From contig NC_017093.1 of assembly GCF_000284295.1 (NCBI RefSeq), forward strand, positions 1,860,001-1,924,000: DNA of 64,000 nt, in the 5' to 3' direction. The notes under the pieces were generated by a model that was not told the DNA's origin, searched no databases, and saw only the letters and a program-made list of their open reading frames with translations. Source of the DNA: Actinoplanes missouriensis 431 (GTDB lineage: Bacteria > Actinomycetota > Actinomycetes > Mycobacteriales > Micromonosporaceae). Of the stretch, positions 1 to 8,723 are shown piece after piece (within the stretch, counting starts at the first letter, position 1; the number at the start of each line of letters is the position of its first letter). Made by a program: the position numbers and the translations under genes.

Positions 1-1266
1 AGTAATCGTTATCGGACTCGTCAGCCGGTACGTGCCGCCCCGCAACGCGATCGTCTGCCCCGGCTTCACCACCGCGACCGCCTTGCCGATCGTCGCGAAC
101 GGACGACCGATGCTGCCGTCACCGCCGTCGTCGCCGCCCGGTGCCACGTAGATGTCGGCCCGGGTGGCGGCCGGCGGGTTCGCCTTCGCCGAGGACGAGG
201 CGGACGGCGCGGCGGAGGCACTCGGGCTCGCCGCCGCGGACGGCCGGACCGTGACCGGGACCTGCGCCGACGGGGCGGACGGGGGCGGCGCGACCGCCAC
301 CGGGGCGTCCGGCTCGGCCGGCTCGTGCAGGACCGCGTAGGCGAAGCCGCCACCGGCCGCCACGGTCACCGCGGTCGCGATCACCAGGGCCTTCTGCTGC
401 ACCAGCGCGGTGACGTTCGCGACCATGCTGAGCGCGGCCGGCTGGACCGCGGCGCCCCCGCCGTGCAGGGCGCCCTGGACCGCCGCGGTGAGGGCGGCCG
501 GCACCGGCAGCAGCGTGACACCGAGCAGCAGACGCTCCGGCGAGACCATGCCGGCCTGGTGGACGTGGCACTTCGGGCAGTCGCGCACGTGCCGGGCCAG
601 GCGTTTGCGCCACAGCGAGCCGGTGCTGCCGTCCCAGAACCGGATGGTGTCCGCCAGCTCCGGGCACATCGGACGGGCTCGCAACGCGCGGACCACGCCG
701 CGGGCCAGGTCGAGCTGCGTCTTCATCCGCTGCACCCGGACCGCGGCGTGTTTCGGCTTCACCGCGAGCGCGGCGGCCAGCTCGGCGCGGCTCAGATCGC
801 CCCGGGCCTCCTGCCACCAGAGCGCGAGCAGCTCCCGGTCGCTCTCCTCGAGCCAGCGGCCGGCCTCGGCGAGCTCCCGGCGCTGGTCGGCGACGACCAG
901 CTCGGCGGTGGTCCGCTCGGCGAAGTCGCCGAGCGGGTCGGGCACGTCGACCGGCTCTGTGTGGCGGCGGGCCAGGGTCATCTTCCGGGTGCGCAGATAC
1001 ATCTGGACCCGGCGGTACGCGATGGCGATCAACCATGATCGAAAACGGTCAGGATCGCGGAGGGAGCGCAGACTGCGAATGGCCTGGAGCATGGTGTCCT
1101 GCACCAGGTCGTCGACGTCCGGGTGCCCGTTCAGCGCGCGGCCGATGATGTTGTAGATCAGCGGCAGGTGCCCGGTGATCAACTGGTCGAGGGCGCCGAC
1201 GCTGCCGCCCTGCGCGGCGCGGACCAGATCACTGTCGGGCGCGGTCGCAATCTGACTCTCCGTCAC
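1..1266 (-). CDS. Membrane-tethered ECF sigma factor with built-in ZAS anti-sigma motif and extracellular beta-helix (C-terminus cut off)
   Basis: Read from a GTG at 1266 (VTESQ), preceded by the purine-rich AGAGAAGAG; 422 codons run in frame to the window edge, so the C-terminus is missing. Sigma region 2 is at about residues 13-80 (DLVQDTMLQAIRSL) and region 4 at about 125-190. C201 is followed by HVRDCPKC at 226-233, which matches the HxxxCxxC zinc motif of anti-sigma factors. A hydrophobic segment at about 291-311 should cross the membrane. It is followed by a Pro/Ala/Ser linker and then, from residue 370, DIYVAPGGDD...GRPFATIGKAV...ALRGGTY, the opening typical of DUF1565/right-handed parallel beta-helix (pectate-lyase fold) domains. 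Inferred model: an outer-surface carbohydrate-sensing domain controls release or activity of the cytoplasmic sigma domain. It is divergent from dinB. The domain order is seen directly; ligand and regulon are unknown. Confidence 0.85.
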   Translation of the reverse strand, partial: MTESQIATAPDSDLVRAAQGGSVGALDQLITGHLPLIYNIIGRALNGHPDVDDLVQDTMLQAIRSLRSLRDPDRFRSWLIAIAYRRVQMYLRTRKMTLARRHTEPVDVPDPLGDFAERTTAELVVADQRRELAEAGRWLEESDRELLALWWQEARGDLSRAELAAALAVKPKHAAVRVQRMKTQLDLARGVVRALRARPMCPELADTIRFWDGSTGSLWRKRLARHVRDCPKCHVHQAGMVSPERLLLGVTLLPVPAALTAAVQGALHGGGAAVQPAALSMVANVTALVQQKALVIATAVTVAAGGGFAYAVLHEPAEPDAPVAVAPPPSAPSAQVPVTVRPSAAASPSASAAPSASSSAKANPPAATRADIYVAPGGDDGGDGSIGRPFATIGKAVAVVKPGQTIALRGGTYRLTSPITIT

Positions 1267-1321
1267 GATCCGCTCTTCTCTGCTGGTCCCCGGCCTCGGT
1301 GTGGTCACACGCTGTTACATC

Positions 1322-1333
1322 GCTCGATCGAGC
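1322..1333. promoter_or_regulatory. Perfect 12-bp palindrome between the sigma-factor gene and dinB
   Basis: GCTCGATCGAGC is fully self-complementary and lies in the 201-bp divergent gap. It could bind a dimeric regulator of either gene. No known regulator consensus is recognised, and short GC-rich palindromes can occur by chance. Confidence 0.3.
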
Positions 1334-1372
1334 CGTATCGTGGCACAGGATTTCCGGCGCTGTAAAGTTCGC

Positions 1373-1385
1373 TTTTCCGGGAAAA
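1373..1385. promoter_or_regulatory. TTTTCC-G-GGAAAA palindrome, AT-rich, in the sigma/dinB divergent gap
   Basis: A 13-bp perfect inverted repeat with A/T arms stands out in this GC-rich gap. It is placed about 90 bp ahead of dinB and 107 bp ahead of the sigma gene, so an operator or promoter element is plausible. I did not find an actinobacterial LexA box here. Confidence 0.3.
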
Positions 1386-1467
1386 CCGTTATCCCGCAGG
1401 TCGTCCCGCATCTACGACGATGTGAGCGTTCCCAGTTGTTGTCGTACCCCCGGCATAGGCTGCGGTC

Positions 1468-2997
1468 GTGAGGGGCGAGCCGAGCATCCTGCACGTCGAC
1501 CTGGACGCGATGTTCGCCGCCGTCGAGCAGCGCGACAAGGTGTCGCTGCGGGGCAGACCCGTGGTCGTCGGCGGCGTGGCGGGCCGAGGCGTGGTGTCCA
1601 CCGCGTCCTACGAGGCACGGGCCTTCGGCGTGCGTTCGGCCATGCCGATGGCGCAGGCCAGGAGACGCTGCCCACCGGGTACGGCGTACCTGTCACCCCG
1701 CTTCGCGGCCTACAAGCGGACCAGCCAGGTGGTGATGGCGTTGCTCGCTGAGGTGACACCGCTGGTCGAGCAGGTGAGCATCGACGAGGCGTACCTCGAT
1801 CTCACCGCCGGCGACCACGACCTGACGCCCCATGGGGTCACCGAGCTGGGGCTCCGCCTCAAACGTGACATCGCGGACGCCACCGGCGGCGTCACCGGCT
1901 CGATCGGCGCCGCCTCCTCCAAGCTGCTCGCCAAGATCGGCTCCGAGCTGCGCAAACCCGACGGCCTGACGGTGGTCACGCCCGGCGAGGAGCTCACGGT
2001 TCTGCACCCCCTCCCGGTGGGTGCGCTGGGCGGTGTCGGTCCGGCAACCGAGCAAAGGCTTCACCGCGCGGGGGTACGGTCGGTCGGCGACCTCGCGAGA
2101 ATCCCCCTCGACGACCTCGTCGACTGGTTCGGCGTGGCGCACGGCAACGGGCTGTTCCGGCTGGCCCGCGCCGAGGACAACCGTCCCGTGGTGAGCGAGC
2201 GGGAGGCCAAGTCGGTGTCCGCCGAGGAGACGTTCGACGTCGACCTGGCCGACCCGGCCCGCCTCAACCGGGAGCTCGACCTGCTCGCCGCCCGGGTGGC
2301 CGGCCGGCTCAAGGCCGGCGGCCTGACCGGCCGGACCGTCAACATCAAGGTCCGCCATCCCGACTTCACGACCGTGACCAGGGCGGTCACCCGCGACCAG
2401 CCGACCGACGACGGCCGCCTCGTGGCCCAGATGGCCCGCCGCCTGCTGGCCGAGGTCGACACGTCGGGCGGGGTGCGGCTGCTCGGGGTGGGCGTGTCGA
2501 CGCTTGCGGACTTCGCCCAGGACGACCTCTTCTCGACGGGCCTGCTCGACGGCTTCTTTACGTCGCTGCCCGAGCACTTCGCGGGCCCGGCGTCATCGCC
2601 TGAGCACTTCGCGGGCCCGGCGTCATCGCCCGAGCCCGTGATGAGCGCGGCCGGCGAGCCGGACCTTGGAGCGGCGGCGGTGGCTCTCGCCGGCGGTGAT
2701 GCGGAGGCTGCTTCGGGCGATGAGTCCACTTCCGGCGATGGGTCCGCTTCCGGGGTCACGCCCGCCGTGGGTGTGGCTGCACCCGCCACGGGTGTGGCGC
2801 CGATTCCGGTGTGGCGGCCGGGCCAGGACGTGCTGCACGACGAGCACGGGGCCGGCTGGGTGTGGGGCAGCGGGCTGGGCCGGGTGACGGTCCGCTTCGA
2901 GGGACCGCACACCCCGCCCGGCCCGGTGCGCACCTTCGCCGTCGACGACCTCCGCCTCCACCCCGCCGACCCACCGGATTGGCGGCTCGCCCCCTGA
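1468..2997 (+). CDS. dinB: DNA polymerase IV (Y family) with a repeat-bearing C-terminal extension
   Basis: A 509-residue Y-family translesion polymerase starting at GTG 1468. The N-terminus LHVDLDAMFAAVEQ carries the first metal-binding Asp, and VSIDEAYLDL carries the acidic pair of the second motif. The helix-hairpin-helix (VGALGGVGPATEQRL) and little-finger regions follow, to about residue 360. Canonical Pol IV is about 350 residues. Here about 150 more follow: a directly duplicated PEHFAGPASS (about 370-388), an acidic Ala/Gly/Ser linker, and a conserved-looking terminal module with GQDVLHDEHGAGWVWG and FAVDDLRLHP. The polymerase would synthesise across damaged template bases in the cytoplasm. 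Monocistronic, with 30-bp tandem repeats immediately after its stop. Confidence 0.93.
   Translation: MRGEPSILHVDLDAMFAAVEQRDKVSLRGRPVVVGGVAGRGVVSTASYEARAFGVRSAMPMAQARRRCPPGTAYLSPRFAAYKRTSQVVMALLAEVTPLVEQVSIDEAYLDLTAGDHDLTPHGVTELGLRLKRDIADATGGVTGSIGAASSKLLAKIGSELRKPDGLTVVTPGEELTVLHPLPVGALGGVGPATEQRLHRAGVRSVGDLARIPLDDLVDWFGVAHGNGLFRLARAEDNRPVVSEREAKSVSAEETFDVDLADPARLNRELDLLAARVAGRLKAGGLTGRTVNIKVRHPDFTTVTRAVTRDQPTDDGRLVAQMARRLLAEVDTSGGVRLLGVGVSTLADFAQDDLFSTGLLDGFFTSLPEHFAGPASSPEHFAGPASSPEPVMSAAGEPDLGAAAVALAGGDAEAASGDESTSGDGSASGVTPAVGVAAPATGVAPIPVWRPGQDVLHDEHGAGWVWGSGLGRVTVRFEGPHTPPGPVRTFAVDDLRLHPADPPDWRLAP
2572..2630 (+). repeat. 30-bp in-frame direct duplication inside dinB
   Basis: The segment GAGCACTTCGCGGGCCCGGC... 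occurs twice head to tail with no difference over 29 bases, duplicating PEHFAGPASS. The perfect match suggests a recent slippage event in the linker between the polymerase core and the C-terminal module. Confidence 0.9.
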
Positions 2998-3000
2998 CCC

Positions 3001-3190
3001 GGCGCGGCCGCGCGACTCGCCCTCTGACCCGGCGCGGCCGCGCGACCCGCGGCTTGGCCCGGCGCGGCCGCGCGACCCGCGGCTTGGCCCGGCGCGGCTT
3101 CGTGGCCCGCGGCCTGGGCCGGCGCGGCTTCGTGGCCCGCGGCCTGGGCCGGCACGGCTTCGTGGCCCGCGGCCTGGGCCGGCGCGGCCT
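3001..3190. repeat. 30-bp tandem repeat array between convergent dinB and decarboxylase genes
   Basis: Six clear 30-bp units start at 3001, 3031, 3061, 3091, 3121 and 3151, with a degenerate seventh at 3181. Each begins GGC(G/A)CGGC and ends near TGGCCC or TGGGCC. Neighbouring units are nearly identical while the first and last differ more, as expected for slippage or unequal exchange. The last 20 bases of dinB resemble a unit end, so the array has partly grown out of the coding end. It fills almost the whole 230-bp gap. Confidence 0.9.
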
Positions 3191-3227
3191 TTCCAGCCCG
3201 GGCAGGGGCGGCGAAAGGCCGGAGGGG

Positions 3228-4982
3228 TCAGCTGGGGGCGGTGGCTCGTTCGGCGAGGCGGCGGAGCAGGGGTGGGGTGTCGAAGGCGTCCAGCTCCACC
3301 TCGATGAAGACCGGGCGGTTCGACTCGGACGCTGCGGTCAGCGCCTTGGCCAGCTCGGTGCCGGTGGCCGCGTGGTGATAATCGGTGTCCGGGCCGGCGA
3401 AGGCCGCCACCACGGCACGCCAGTTCCAGTCGGCGACGTCGTTGTAACCGGCGTTCGGGCTCTGCAGCGCGCGCTCGATGGTGTACCCGCGGTTGTTCAG
3501 CAGCAGGATGATCGGGCGCAGACCGGCCGCGACGATCGTGCTCAGCTCCTGGATGGTCATCTGCGCGGCGCCGTCACCGATCACCAGGACGGGCCGGCGG
3601 TCCGGGTCGGCGAGGCCCTGGCCGAGGACGGCGGGGAGCGCCCAGCCGATCGAGTTCCAGATGGGCTGGCCCAGGAAGACGGTGTCGCCGGGCAGCCGGA
3701 GTGCCAGCGCTCCCCAGTAGGAGGTGCCGGTGTCGGCCACGAGAGCGTGCCCGGCGGGGAGCCAGGCCTGCATCCCGGCCCAGAAGGCGTCCTGCGTCAG
3801 GACGCGCGACATTTCGGAAATGTCGCCTGCGGTGGGCGCGGTGAGGTCGGTAGCGGTGGAGGCGGTGAGGTCGACAGCGGAGGGCGCCGGCGGGGTGATG
3901 GACGCGGCGAGGCCGGTGGGCTCGGCGCGGGTAGTGGGCGCCGCGAGGCGGGCGGGCGCGGGGAAGGTGGTGAGGACCTCGGCGAGGGTGGTCATCGCGT
4001 CGGGGAAGAGGACGTTGTCGAAGCGGGTCGTGCCCACCAGCGCCGCCGTCGACAGCAGCTGGACCGTGCGGGCGTCCGGGCGGCGGTGGGTGAAGAAGCC
4101 GGTCAGCTCGGCGGTCAGGGCCGTGCCGAGGTGCAGCACCACGTCGGCTGAGTCGATCAGCGACGCCGCCGGGCCGTCGAGCATGCTGCCCGCGTAGAGC
4201 CCGAGGTTCCCCTCGACGCTCTCGTCGATCACGCCTTTCGCGGAGAGCTGAGCGGCGACCGGGATGCCGGAGCGGGTCGTCATGTCGGTGACGAGCGTGC
4301 TCAGGCCGTACCGGGAGACCAGCTGGCCCACCAGCATGATCGGGCGTACCGCGGGGGTGAGGAGATCGCGCACCGCGGTGCGGAAGCGTTCGACGGCGGC
4401 CGGATCGGACGCGGGGGTGAGGGGCTCGCGCAGGGGCGCCGCCGGGATCCGGTGCAGCGCGAGGTCCTGCGGGATGCTGAGGTAGACCGGCTTGCGGTGG
4501 GTGAGCGCGGCGAGCAGGACCCGGTCGATCTGCGCGCCCGCGTCGGTCGCGGTCACCATCGCTTGAGCGACGGTCACTTCGGCGTACGCCCGGGCGAAGT
4601 GCCGGAAATCCCCGTCGGCGATGGTGTGATGCACGAGCGCGCCGCCCGCCACCGTCGTGGTGCGCGGCGAGCCGACGACGTGCACGACGGGCGAGTCCTC
4701 GGCGGCGCTCCCGGCCACCGCGTTGATCGCCGAGAGCTCGCCCACCCCGTACGTGGTGAAAAGCGCGCTCAGGCCGCGCCGCCGCGCATAGGCGTCCGCC
4801 GCGTAGCCCGCGCCCAGCTCGTTGGGCGAACCGACCCAGCGCAGGCCTTCGACGAATGCCAGGCCGTCGAGGAGGTTGAGGTTGAAGTCGCCGGGTACGC
4901 CGAACAGGTGCTCCACTCCGGCGTGACGGAGGCGGAGTCCGAGGTACTCGGCAACGGTGACGGTCCCATCCAGGTCGATCAT
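3228..4982 (-). CDS. Thiamine-diphosphate alpha-keto acid decarboxylase (pyruvate/indolepyruvate type)
   Basis: 584 residues from ATG 4982 (MIDLDGTVTVAEYLG); the frame is open 52 codons further upstream, but that leader is not family-like. GVPGDFNLNLLDG and PNELGAGYAADAYAR carry the cofactor-activating Glu, and HHTIADGDF matches the His-His pair of pyruvate/indolepyruvate decarboxylases. GDGAAQMT...NNRGYTIE is the ThDP/Mg motif. About 40 extra Ala/Thr/Pro residues sit between the middle and C-terminal domains (about 350-395). It should decarboxylate an aromatic or short 2-keto acid to an aldehyde; pyruvate and indolepyruvate cannot be told apart by eye. Divergent from ctaD, with an inverted repeat in the shared gap. 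Confidence 0.85.
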   Translation of the reverse strand: MIDLDGTVTVAEYLGLRLRHAGVEHLFGVPGDFNLNLLDGLAFVEGLRWVGSPNELGAGYAADAYARRRGLSALFTTYGVGELSAINAVAGSAAEDSPVVHVVGSPRTTTVAGGALVHHTIADGDFRHFARAYAEVTVAQAMVTATDAGAQIDRVLLAALTHRKPVYLSIPQDLALHRIPAAPLREPLTPASDPAAVERFRTAVRDLLTPAVRPIMLVGQLVSRYGLSTLVTDMTTRSGIPVAAQLSAKGVIDESVEGNLGLYAGSMLDGPAASLIDSADVVLHLGTALTAELTGFFTHRRPDARTVQLLSTAALVGTTRFDNVLFPDAMTTLAEVLTTFPAPARLAAPTTRAEPTGLAASITPPAPSAVDLTASTATDLTAPTAGDISEMSRVLTQDAFWAGMQAWLPAGHALVADTGTSYWGALALRLPGDTVFLGQPIWNSIGWALPAVLGQGLADPDRRPVLVIGDGAAQMTIQELSTIVAAGLRPIILLLNNRGYTIERALQSPNAGYNDVADWNWRAVVAAFAGPDTDYHHAATGTELAKALTAASESNRPVFIEVELDAFDTPPLLRRLAERATAPS

Positions 4983-5011
4983 GGCGAATAGCGTCCGCAC
5001 GGCGGGCAGGA

Positions 5012-5049
5012 TGCACAACCGAAGCGCGAAACAGTGGACAAGTTGTGCA
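5012..5049. promoter_or_regulatory. TGCACAAC/GTTGTGCA inverted repeat upstream of the decarboxylase
   Basis: TGCACAAC at 5012-5019 and GTTGTGCA at 5042-5049 are exact reverse complements 22 bp apart, and the half-site GGTTGTGC recurs at 5075-5082. It begins 30 bp upstream of the decarboxylase start and faces ctaD on the other side. It is a candidate operator; the sequence differs from the Rex consensus (TTGTGAA-N4-TTCACAA), so I assign no regulator. Confidence 0.5.
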
Positions 5050-5179
5050 ATCGAAAGATCATTTAGTGTCGCGCGGTTGTGCGAATGGTGCACGGCGCGG
5101 GGGTTGATCCATATCGCCGAATATGGGCGGGTTGGCAAGGCGGGGGCCGGGGAGTAGGAACAGGCAGGGAGGGCTTTCG

Positions 5180-6928
5180 ATGACCGCTGTTGCGCCTCGC
5201 CCCGTGCAGACCCGGCCGTGGCCGGTCCGGCGTCAGATCCGGGGTTCCTGGCTGGCTCGCACCATCCGCACCACCGACGCGAAGCAGATCGGGATCATGT
5301 ACCTGGTCACGTCCTTCGCCTATTTCGTGGTGGGCGGCCTGATGGCGCTGATCATGCGTGCCGAGCTGGCCCGGCCCGGCATGCAGGTGCTCTCCCCGGA
5401 GCAGTACAACCAGCTCTTCACCATGCACGGCACGATCATGCTGCTGCTCTTCGCGACGCCGATCGTCTTCGCGTTCGCGAACTTCGTGGTCCCGATCCAG
5501 ATCGGCGCGCCCGACGTGGCGTTCCCCCGGCTGAACGCGTTCGCCTACTGGCTCTACCTGTTCGGCGGGCTGATCGCGGTGGGCGGTTTCCTGGTGCCGG
5601 GCGGCGCGGCCGACTTCGGCTGGACGGCGTACACGCCGCTGAGCGGCGGGCAGCACTCGCCGGGCGTGGGCGGCAACATGTGGGTGGTCGGCCTGGCCAT
5701 CTCCGGCCTCGGGACGATCCTCGGCGCGGTCAACATGATCACCACGATCATCTGCCTGCGGGCGCCCGGCATGACCATGTTCCGGATGCCGATCATGACG
5801 TGGAACATCCTGCTCACCAGCGTGCTGGTGGTGCTGGTCTTCCCGTTCCTGGCCGCCACGCTGTTCGCGCTCGCCGCCGACCGGGTCCTCGGGGCGCAGG
5901 TCTTCAACGTGAACACCGGCGGGCCGATGCTCTGGCAGCACCTGTTCTGGTTCTTCGGCCATCCCGAGGTCTACATCATCGCGCTGCCGTTCTTCGGCAT
6001 CATCACCGAGGTCGTCCCGGTCTTCAGCCGCAAGCCGGTCTTCGGCTACAAGACGCTTGTCGCCGCGACCGTCCTGATCACGATGCTCTCGATGAGTGTC
6101 TGGGCGCACCACATGTTCGCCACCGGTCAGGTACTGTTGCCGTTCTTCAGCCTGCTCAGCTACCTGATCGCGATCCCGACCGGGATGAAGTTCTTCGTCT
6201 GGATCGGCACCATGTGGCGGGGGCAGCTCACCTTCGAGTCGCCGATGCTGTTCGCCGTCGGGTTCATGGTGACGTTCCTGCTCGGCGGCCTGACCGGGGT
6301 GCTGCTCGCCTCGCCGCCGCTCGACTTCCATGTGCACGACAGCTACTTCGTGGTGGCCCACTTCCACTACGTGCTGTTCGGGACGATCGTGTTCGCGGTC
6401 TTCTCCGGGATCTATTTCTGGTTCCCGAAGATGTTCGGCCGGATGCTCGACGAGCGGCTCGCCAAGGTTCACTTCTGGCTGACCTTCATCGGCTTCCACG
6501 CGACGTTCCTGGTGCAGCACTGGCTGGGCAGCAAGGGCATGCCCCGGCGGTATGCGGACTATCTGGAGTCCGACGGCTTCACGTTCCTGAACATGTTCTC
6601 CACGATCGGCGCGTTCGTCCTGGGTATCGCCACGCTGCCGTTCCTCTACAACGTGTGGAAGTCGTACAAGGCCGGTCCGGTGGCGACCGCGGACGACCCG
6701 TGGGGCTACGGCAACTCGCTCGAATGGGCGACCTCGAGCCCGCCGCCGCTGCGCAACTTCGACCGGATGCCCCGGATCCGTTCCGAGCGGCCGGCGTTCG
6801 ACCTCAAGTTCCCGCAGCTTGCCGCGGGTAAGCAGTCGGAAGCGGGTCCGCCGGAGGGTGGGGCTCGGCCGCTGACCGAGGAATCCACCGGTGGCGCGAG
6901 CTATCCCGAGGACCGATCGGATCGTTGA
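5180..6928 (+). CDS. ctaD: Cytochrome c oxidase subunit I (heme-copper oxidase)
   Basis: 582 residues from ATG 5180, with AGGGAGGG eight bases upstream deciding the start. It is strongly hydrophobic with about 12 membrane helices. Heme and copper ligands are visible: [13 protein letters not shown] (low-spin heme His), [17 protein letters not shown] (CuB His with the Tyr cross-link), HHMFATG (two CuB His), and [17 protein letters not shown] (heme His pair). It is the catalytic subunit of the aa3-type terminal oxidase, reducing O2 at the membrane. No subunit II, III or cytochrome bc genes lie beside it, a common arrangement for ctaD in actinomycetes. The C-terminal 50 residues are polar and cytoplasmic. 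Confidence 0.97.
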   Translation: MTAVAPRPVQTRPWPVRRQIRGSWLARTIRTTDAKQIGIMYLVTSFAYFVVGGLMALIMRAELARPGMQVLSPEQYNQLFTMHGTIMLLLFATPIVFAFANFVVPIQIGAPDVAFPRLNAFAYWLYLFGGLIAVGGFLVPGGAADFGWTAYTPLSGGQHSPGVGGNMWVVGLAISGLGTILGAVNMITTIICLRAPGMTMFRMPIMTWNILLTSVLVVLVFPFLAATLFALAADRVLGAQVFNVNTGGPMLWQHLFWFFGHPEVYIIALPFFGIITEVVPVFSRKPVFGYKTLVAATVLITMLSMSVWAHHMFATGQVLLPFFSLLSYLIAIPTGMKFFVWIGTMWRGQLTFESPMLFAVGFMVTFLLGGLTGVLLASPPLDFHVHDSYFVVAHFHYVLFGTIVFAVFSGIYFWFPKMFGRMLDERLAKVHFWLTFIGFHATFLVQHWLGSKGMPRRYADYLESDGFTFLNMFSTIGAFVLGIATLPFLYNVWKSYKAGPVATADDPWGYGNSLEWATSSPPPLRNFDRMPRIRSERPAFDLKFPQLAAGKQSEAGPPEGGARPLTEESTGGASYPEDRSDR

Positions 6929-7063
6929 TTCGAACGGTGATGCGGTGGTCTATCCCTTTTGCCGGTATGCGCTCATAGTGAGTTGTCCATGAGCCTCCCG
7001 TAGCTCACAAAGGGTGCATCGCGATGAGAGATCGGACATCTTCCCCACCCGGAAGGCAGACAC

Positions 7064-8593
7064 ATGCCGATCGCTCGTCGCCCCATCCCGCTGCCCCGCC
7101 GACGGCGCGCGGCGGAGACCGCAACAGCCGCCGTCGTGGCCGCACTCGTCGTACCGGCGGTGCCCGCCGCGGCGGTGACGACCGACTGCCGGACCGCCGC
7201 GTTCACCGCCCGCACACAGGCCGACCTCGCCAAGATCGCCGTGCTGGACCCCGGTCCGCTGCACCGTGACCTGCCCGCGCTCGCCGATGTCCGGCTCGGC
7301 TCCTCGCGCGGCGAGGCCGACAGCGGCGCCAAGCTGCACAAGGCCGTCGCCACCGCCCGGTACGCCGACGCGAAACTGCTCGGCATCTCCACCGGGCAGG
7401 CGTCCGCCATCGCCACGGCGCCACGGAGCAAGGGACCGGCCAGCGTCGACCTCGCCACCGTCGGCGTGGCGGGGCTCGGCGTCGTCAAGTCGGGCACCGC
7501 CACGGCGGAGGCCACCTGGGAGGACGGGTACCGGTGCGGCAAGACCGGGCCGCTCACCCGCTCGGCCACGATGCTCGCCGGGCTGTCCGTTCTCGGTGGC
7601 AAGCACGGCGCACCGGTCCTGCACGCCGTCGACGACGCGACGCACCTGTCCCGGAAGACCAGCCTGCTGCGGGCCGGGCCGAGCGGCTCCACGCAGAGCG
7701 CCACGGATCTCGTCCGGATCAAAGGCGGTCAGGTCGGCGTGCGCGCCGGCGCCGGCGCTGCCCTGGGAGACCTGAGCCTCTTCGCCGGCACGCCGCACGA
7801 GATCGGCATCAAGGTGGTCAACCAGGCGACGCTCGAGGTGGTCGCCGCCGCCGATCAGCACAAGTCCCGGGTCGACTACAAGCCTGCCGTGCTCAAGGTC
7901 AGCTCCGGCGGCAAGCAGGTCAACGTGCTGCAGGACGCCGGCGCTGACCTGTCGCTCGGGGTGGACGGCTCGCTGAGCCTGCCCGGCGGGCACCACGAGA
8001 AGTCCGGGATCGGGGTACGGGTCTCCGTCGGCGAGGCCACTTCGGACATCGGCAAGCGCACCGTCAGCGCTGAGGCGGCTACGGTGCGCGTCGAGGTGAC
8101 CGTGGGCAAGGCGCGTCTGCTCGATGTGGCGCTCGGATACCTTTCGGTCAGCGCCTGTGCGCCGGGCGGAGGCTCGTCGTCTGATGACCACGGCGATGAC
8201 CGTGACCGGGGCGACCACGGACCGGGGTCCTCGCCGTCCTCGCCGGGTGGTTCGTCCTCTGGTGACTCGTCCTCTGGCGGGTCTTCTTCCGGCGGGTCTT
8301 CTTCGGGCGGCTCCTCTTCCGGGGGCTCTTCCTCCGAGGGTCCGCAGGGTTCGGCGCCGGCCGACTCGGCCTCGGCTTCGCCTTCGGGCTCGGCCTCGGC
8401 TTCGCCGTCGGTTTCGGTCAAGCCGGTCGCCCTGGGCGAGCCCCTTCCGGCCAACGGGGGTACGGGTGGCGGAGCTCTCGCGCTGACCGGCACCAACGTG
8501 GCCGTGCTGGTGATCGGGGGAGCCGCGCTGGTGCTGTTCGGGGTGGGGGCGCTGATGCTGGGCCGCCGGCGCCGGAGCGTCTCGGGGAGCTGA
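7064..8593 (+). CDS. Secreted cell-wall protein with LAxTG sorting signal
   Basis: 509 residues, ATG 7064 with GGAAGG upstream. A signal peptide is evident: Arg-rich start, AAVVAALVVPAVPAAAV, cleavage near residue 37. The body (about 40-365) contains paired Cys (DDCR-like TTDCRTAAF and GYRCGKTG) and no family I recognise. A Ser/Gly-rich stretch at about 375-440 follows, then LALTG, a hydrophobic span (VAVLVIGGAALVLFGVGALM) and RRRR. This is a complete wall-sorting signal of the LAxTG kind read by actinobacterial class E sortases. The only sortase in the window is the class F-like enzyme at 22657, so its own sortase may lie elsewhere. Function of the exposed domain is unknown. Confidence 0.8.
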   Translation: MPIARRPIPLPRRRRAAETATAAVVAALVVPAVPAAAVTTDCRTAAFTARTQADLAKIAVLDPGPLHRDLPALADVRLGSSRGEADSGAKLHKAVATARYADAKLLGISTGQASAIATAPRSKGPASVDLATVGVAGLGVVKSGTATAEATWEDGYRCGKTGPLTRSATMLAGLSVLGGKHGAPVLHAVDDATHLSRKTSLLRAGPSGSTQSATDLVRIKGGQVGVRAGAGAALGDLSLFAGTPHEIGIKVVNQATLEVVAAADQHKSRVDYKPAVLKVSSGGKQVNVLQDAGADLSLGVDGSLSLPGGHHEKSGIGVRVSVGEATSDIGKRTVSAEAATVRVEVTVGKARLLDVALGYLSVSACAPGGGSSSDDHGDDRDRGDHGPGSSPSSPGGSSSGDSSSGGSSSGGSSSGGSSSGGSSSEGPQGSAPADSASASPSGSASASPSVSVKPVALGEPLPANGGTGGGALALTGTNVAVLVIGGAALVLFGVGALMLGRRRRSVSGS

Positions 8594-8619
8594 TCAGCTT
8601 CGCCGCGGTGATGTGATGC

Positions 8620-8655
8620 GACTCGGCCGGTCCGGTTCTCCGGGCCGGCCGGGTC
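8620..8655 (+). terminator. GC-rich hairpin after the LAxTG gene
   Basis: The arms at 8620-8635 and 8640-8655 pair over 16 positions, with two G-T pairs, around a TTCT loop. It lies 26 bp after the stop. There is no T-run, as is usual for high-GC actinomycete terminators. Confidence 0.65.
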
Positions 8656-8723
8656 GTTCGGCCCATGATCACTAGACCGGGCGGCCATCCGGCGGATTTG
8701 GGGCGCCGACCTAAACTGGGATC

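Noticed and set aside
1267..1467. LexA/SOS box upstream of dinB
   Set aside because: No CGAAC-N4-GTTCG type site seen in the gap.
3001..3210. CRISPR-like array of 30-bp units
   Set aside because: Direct tandem units without unique spacers.
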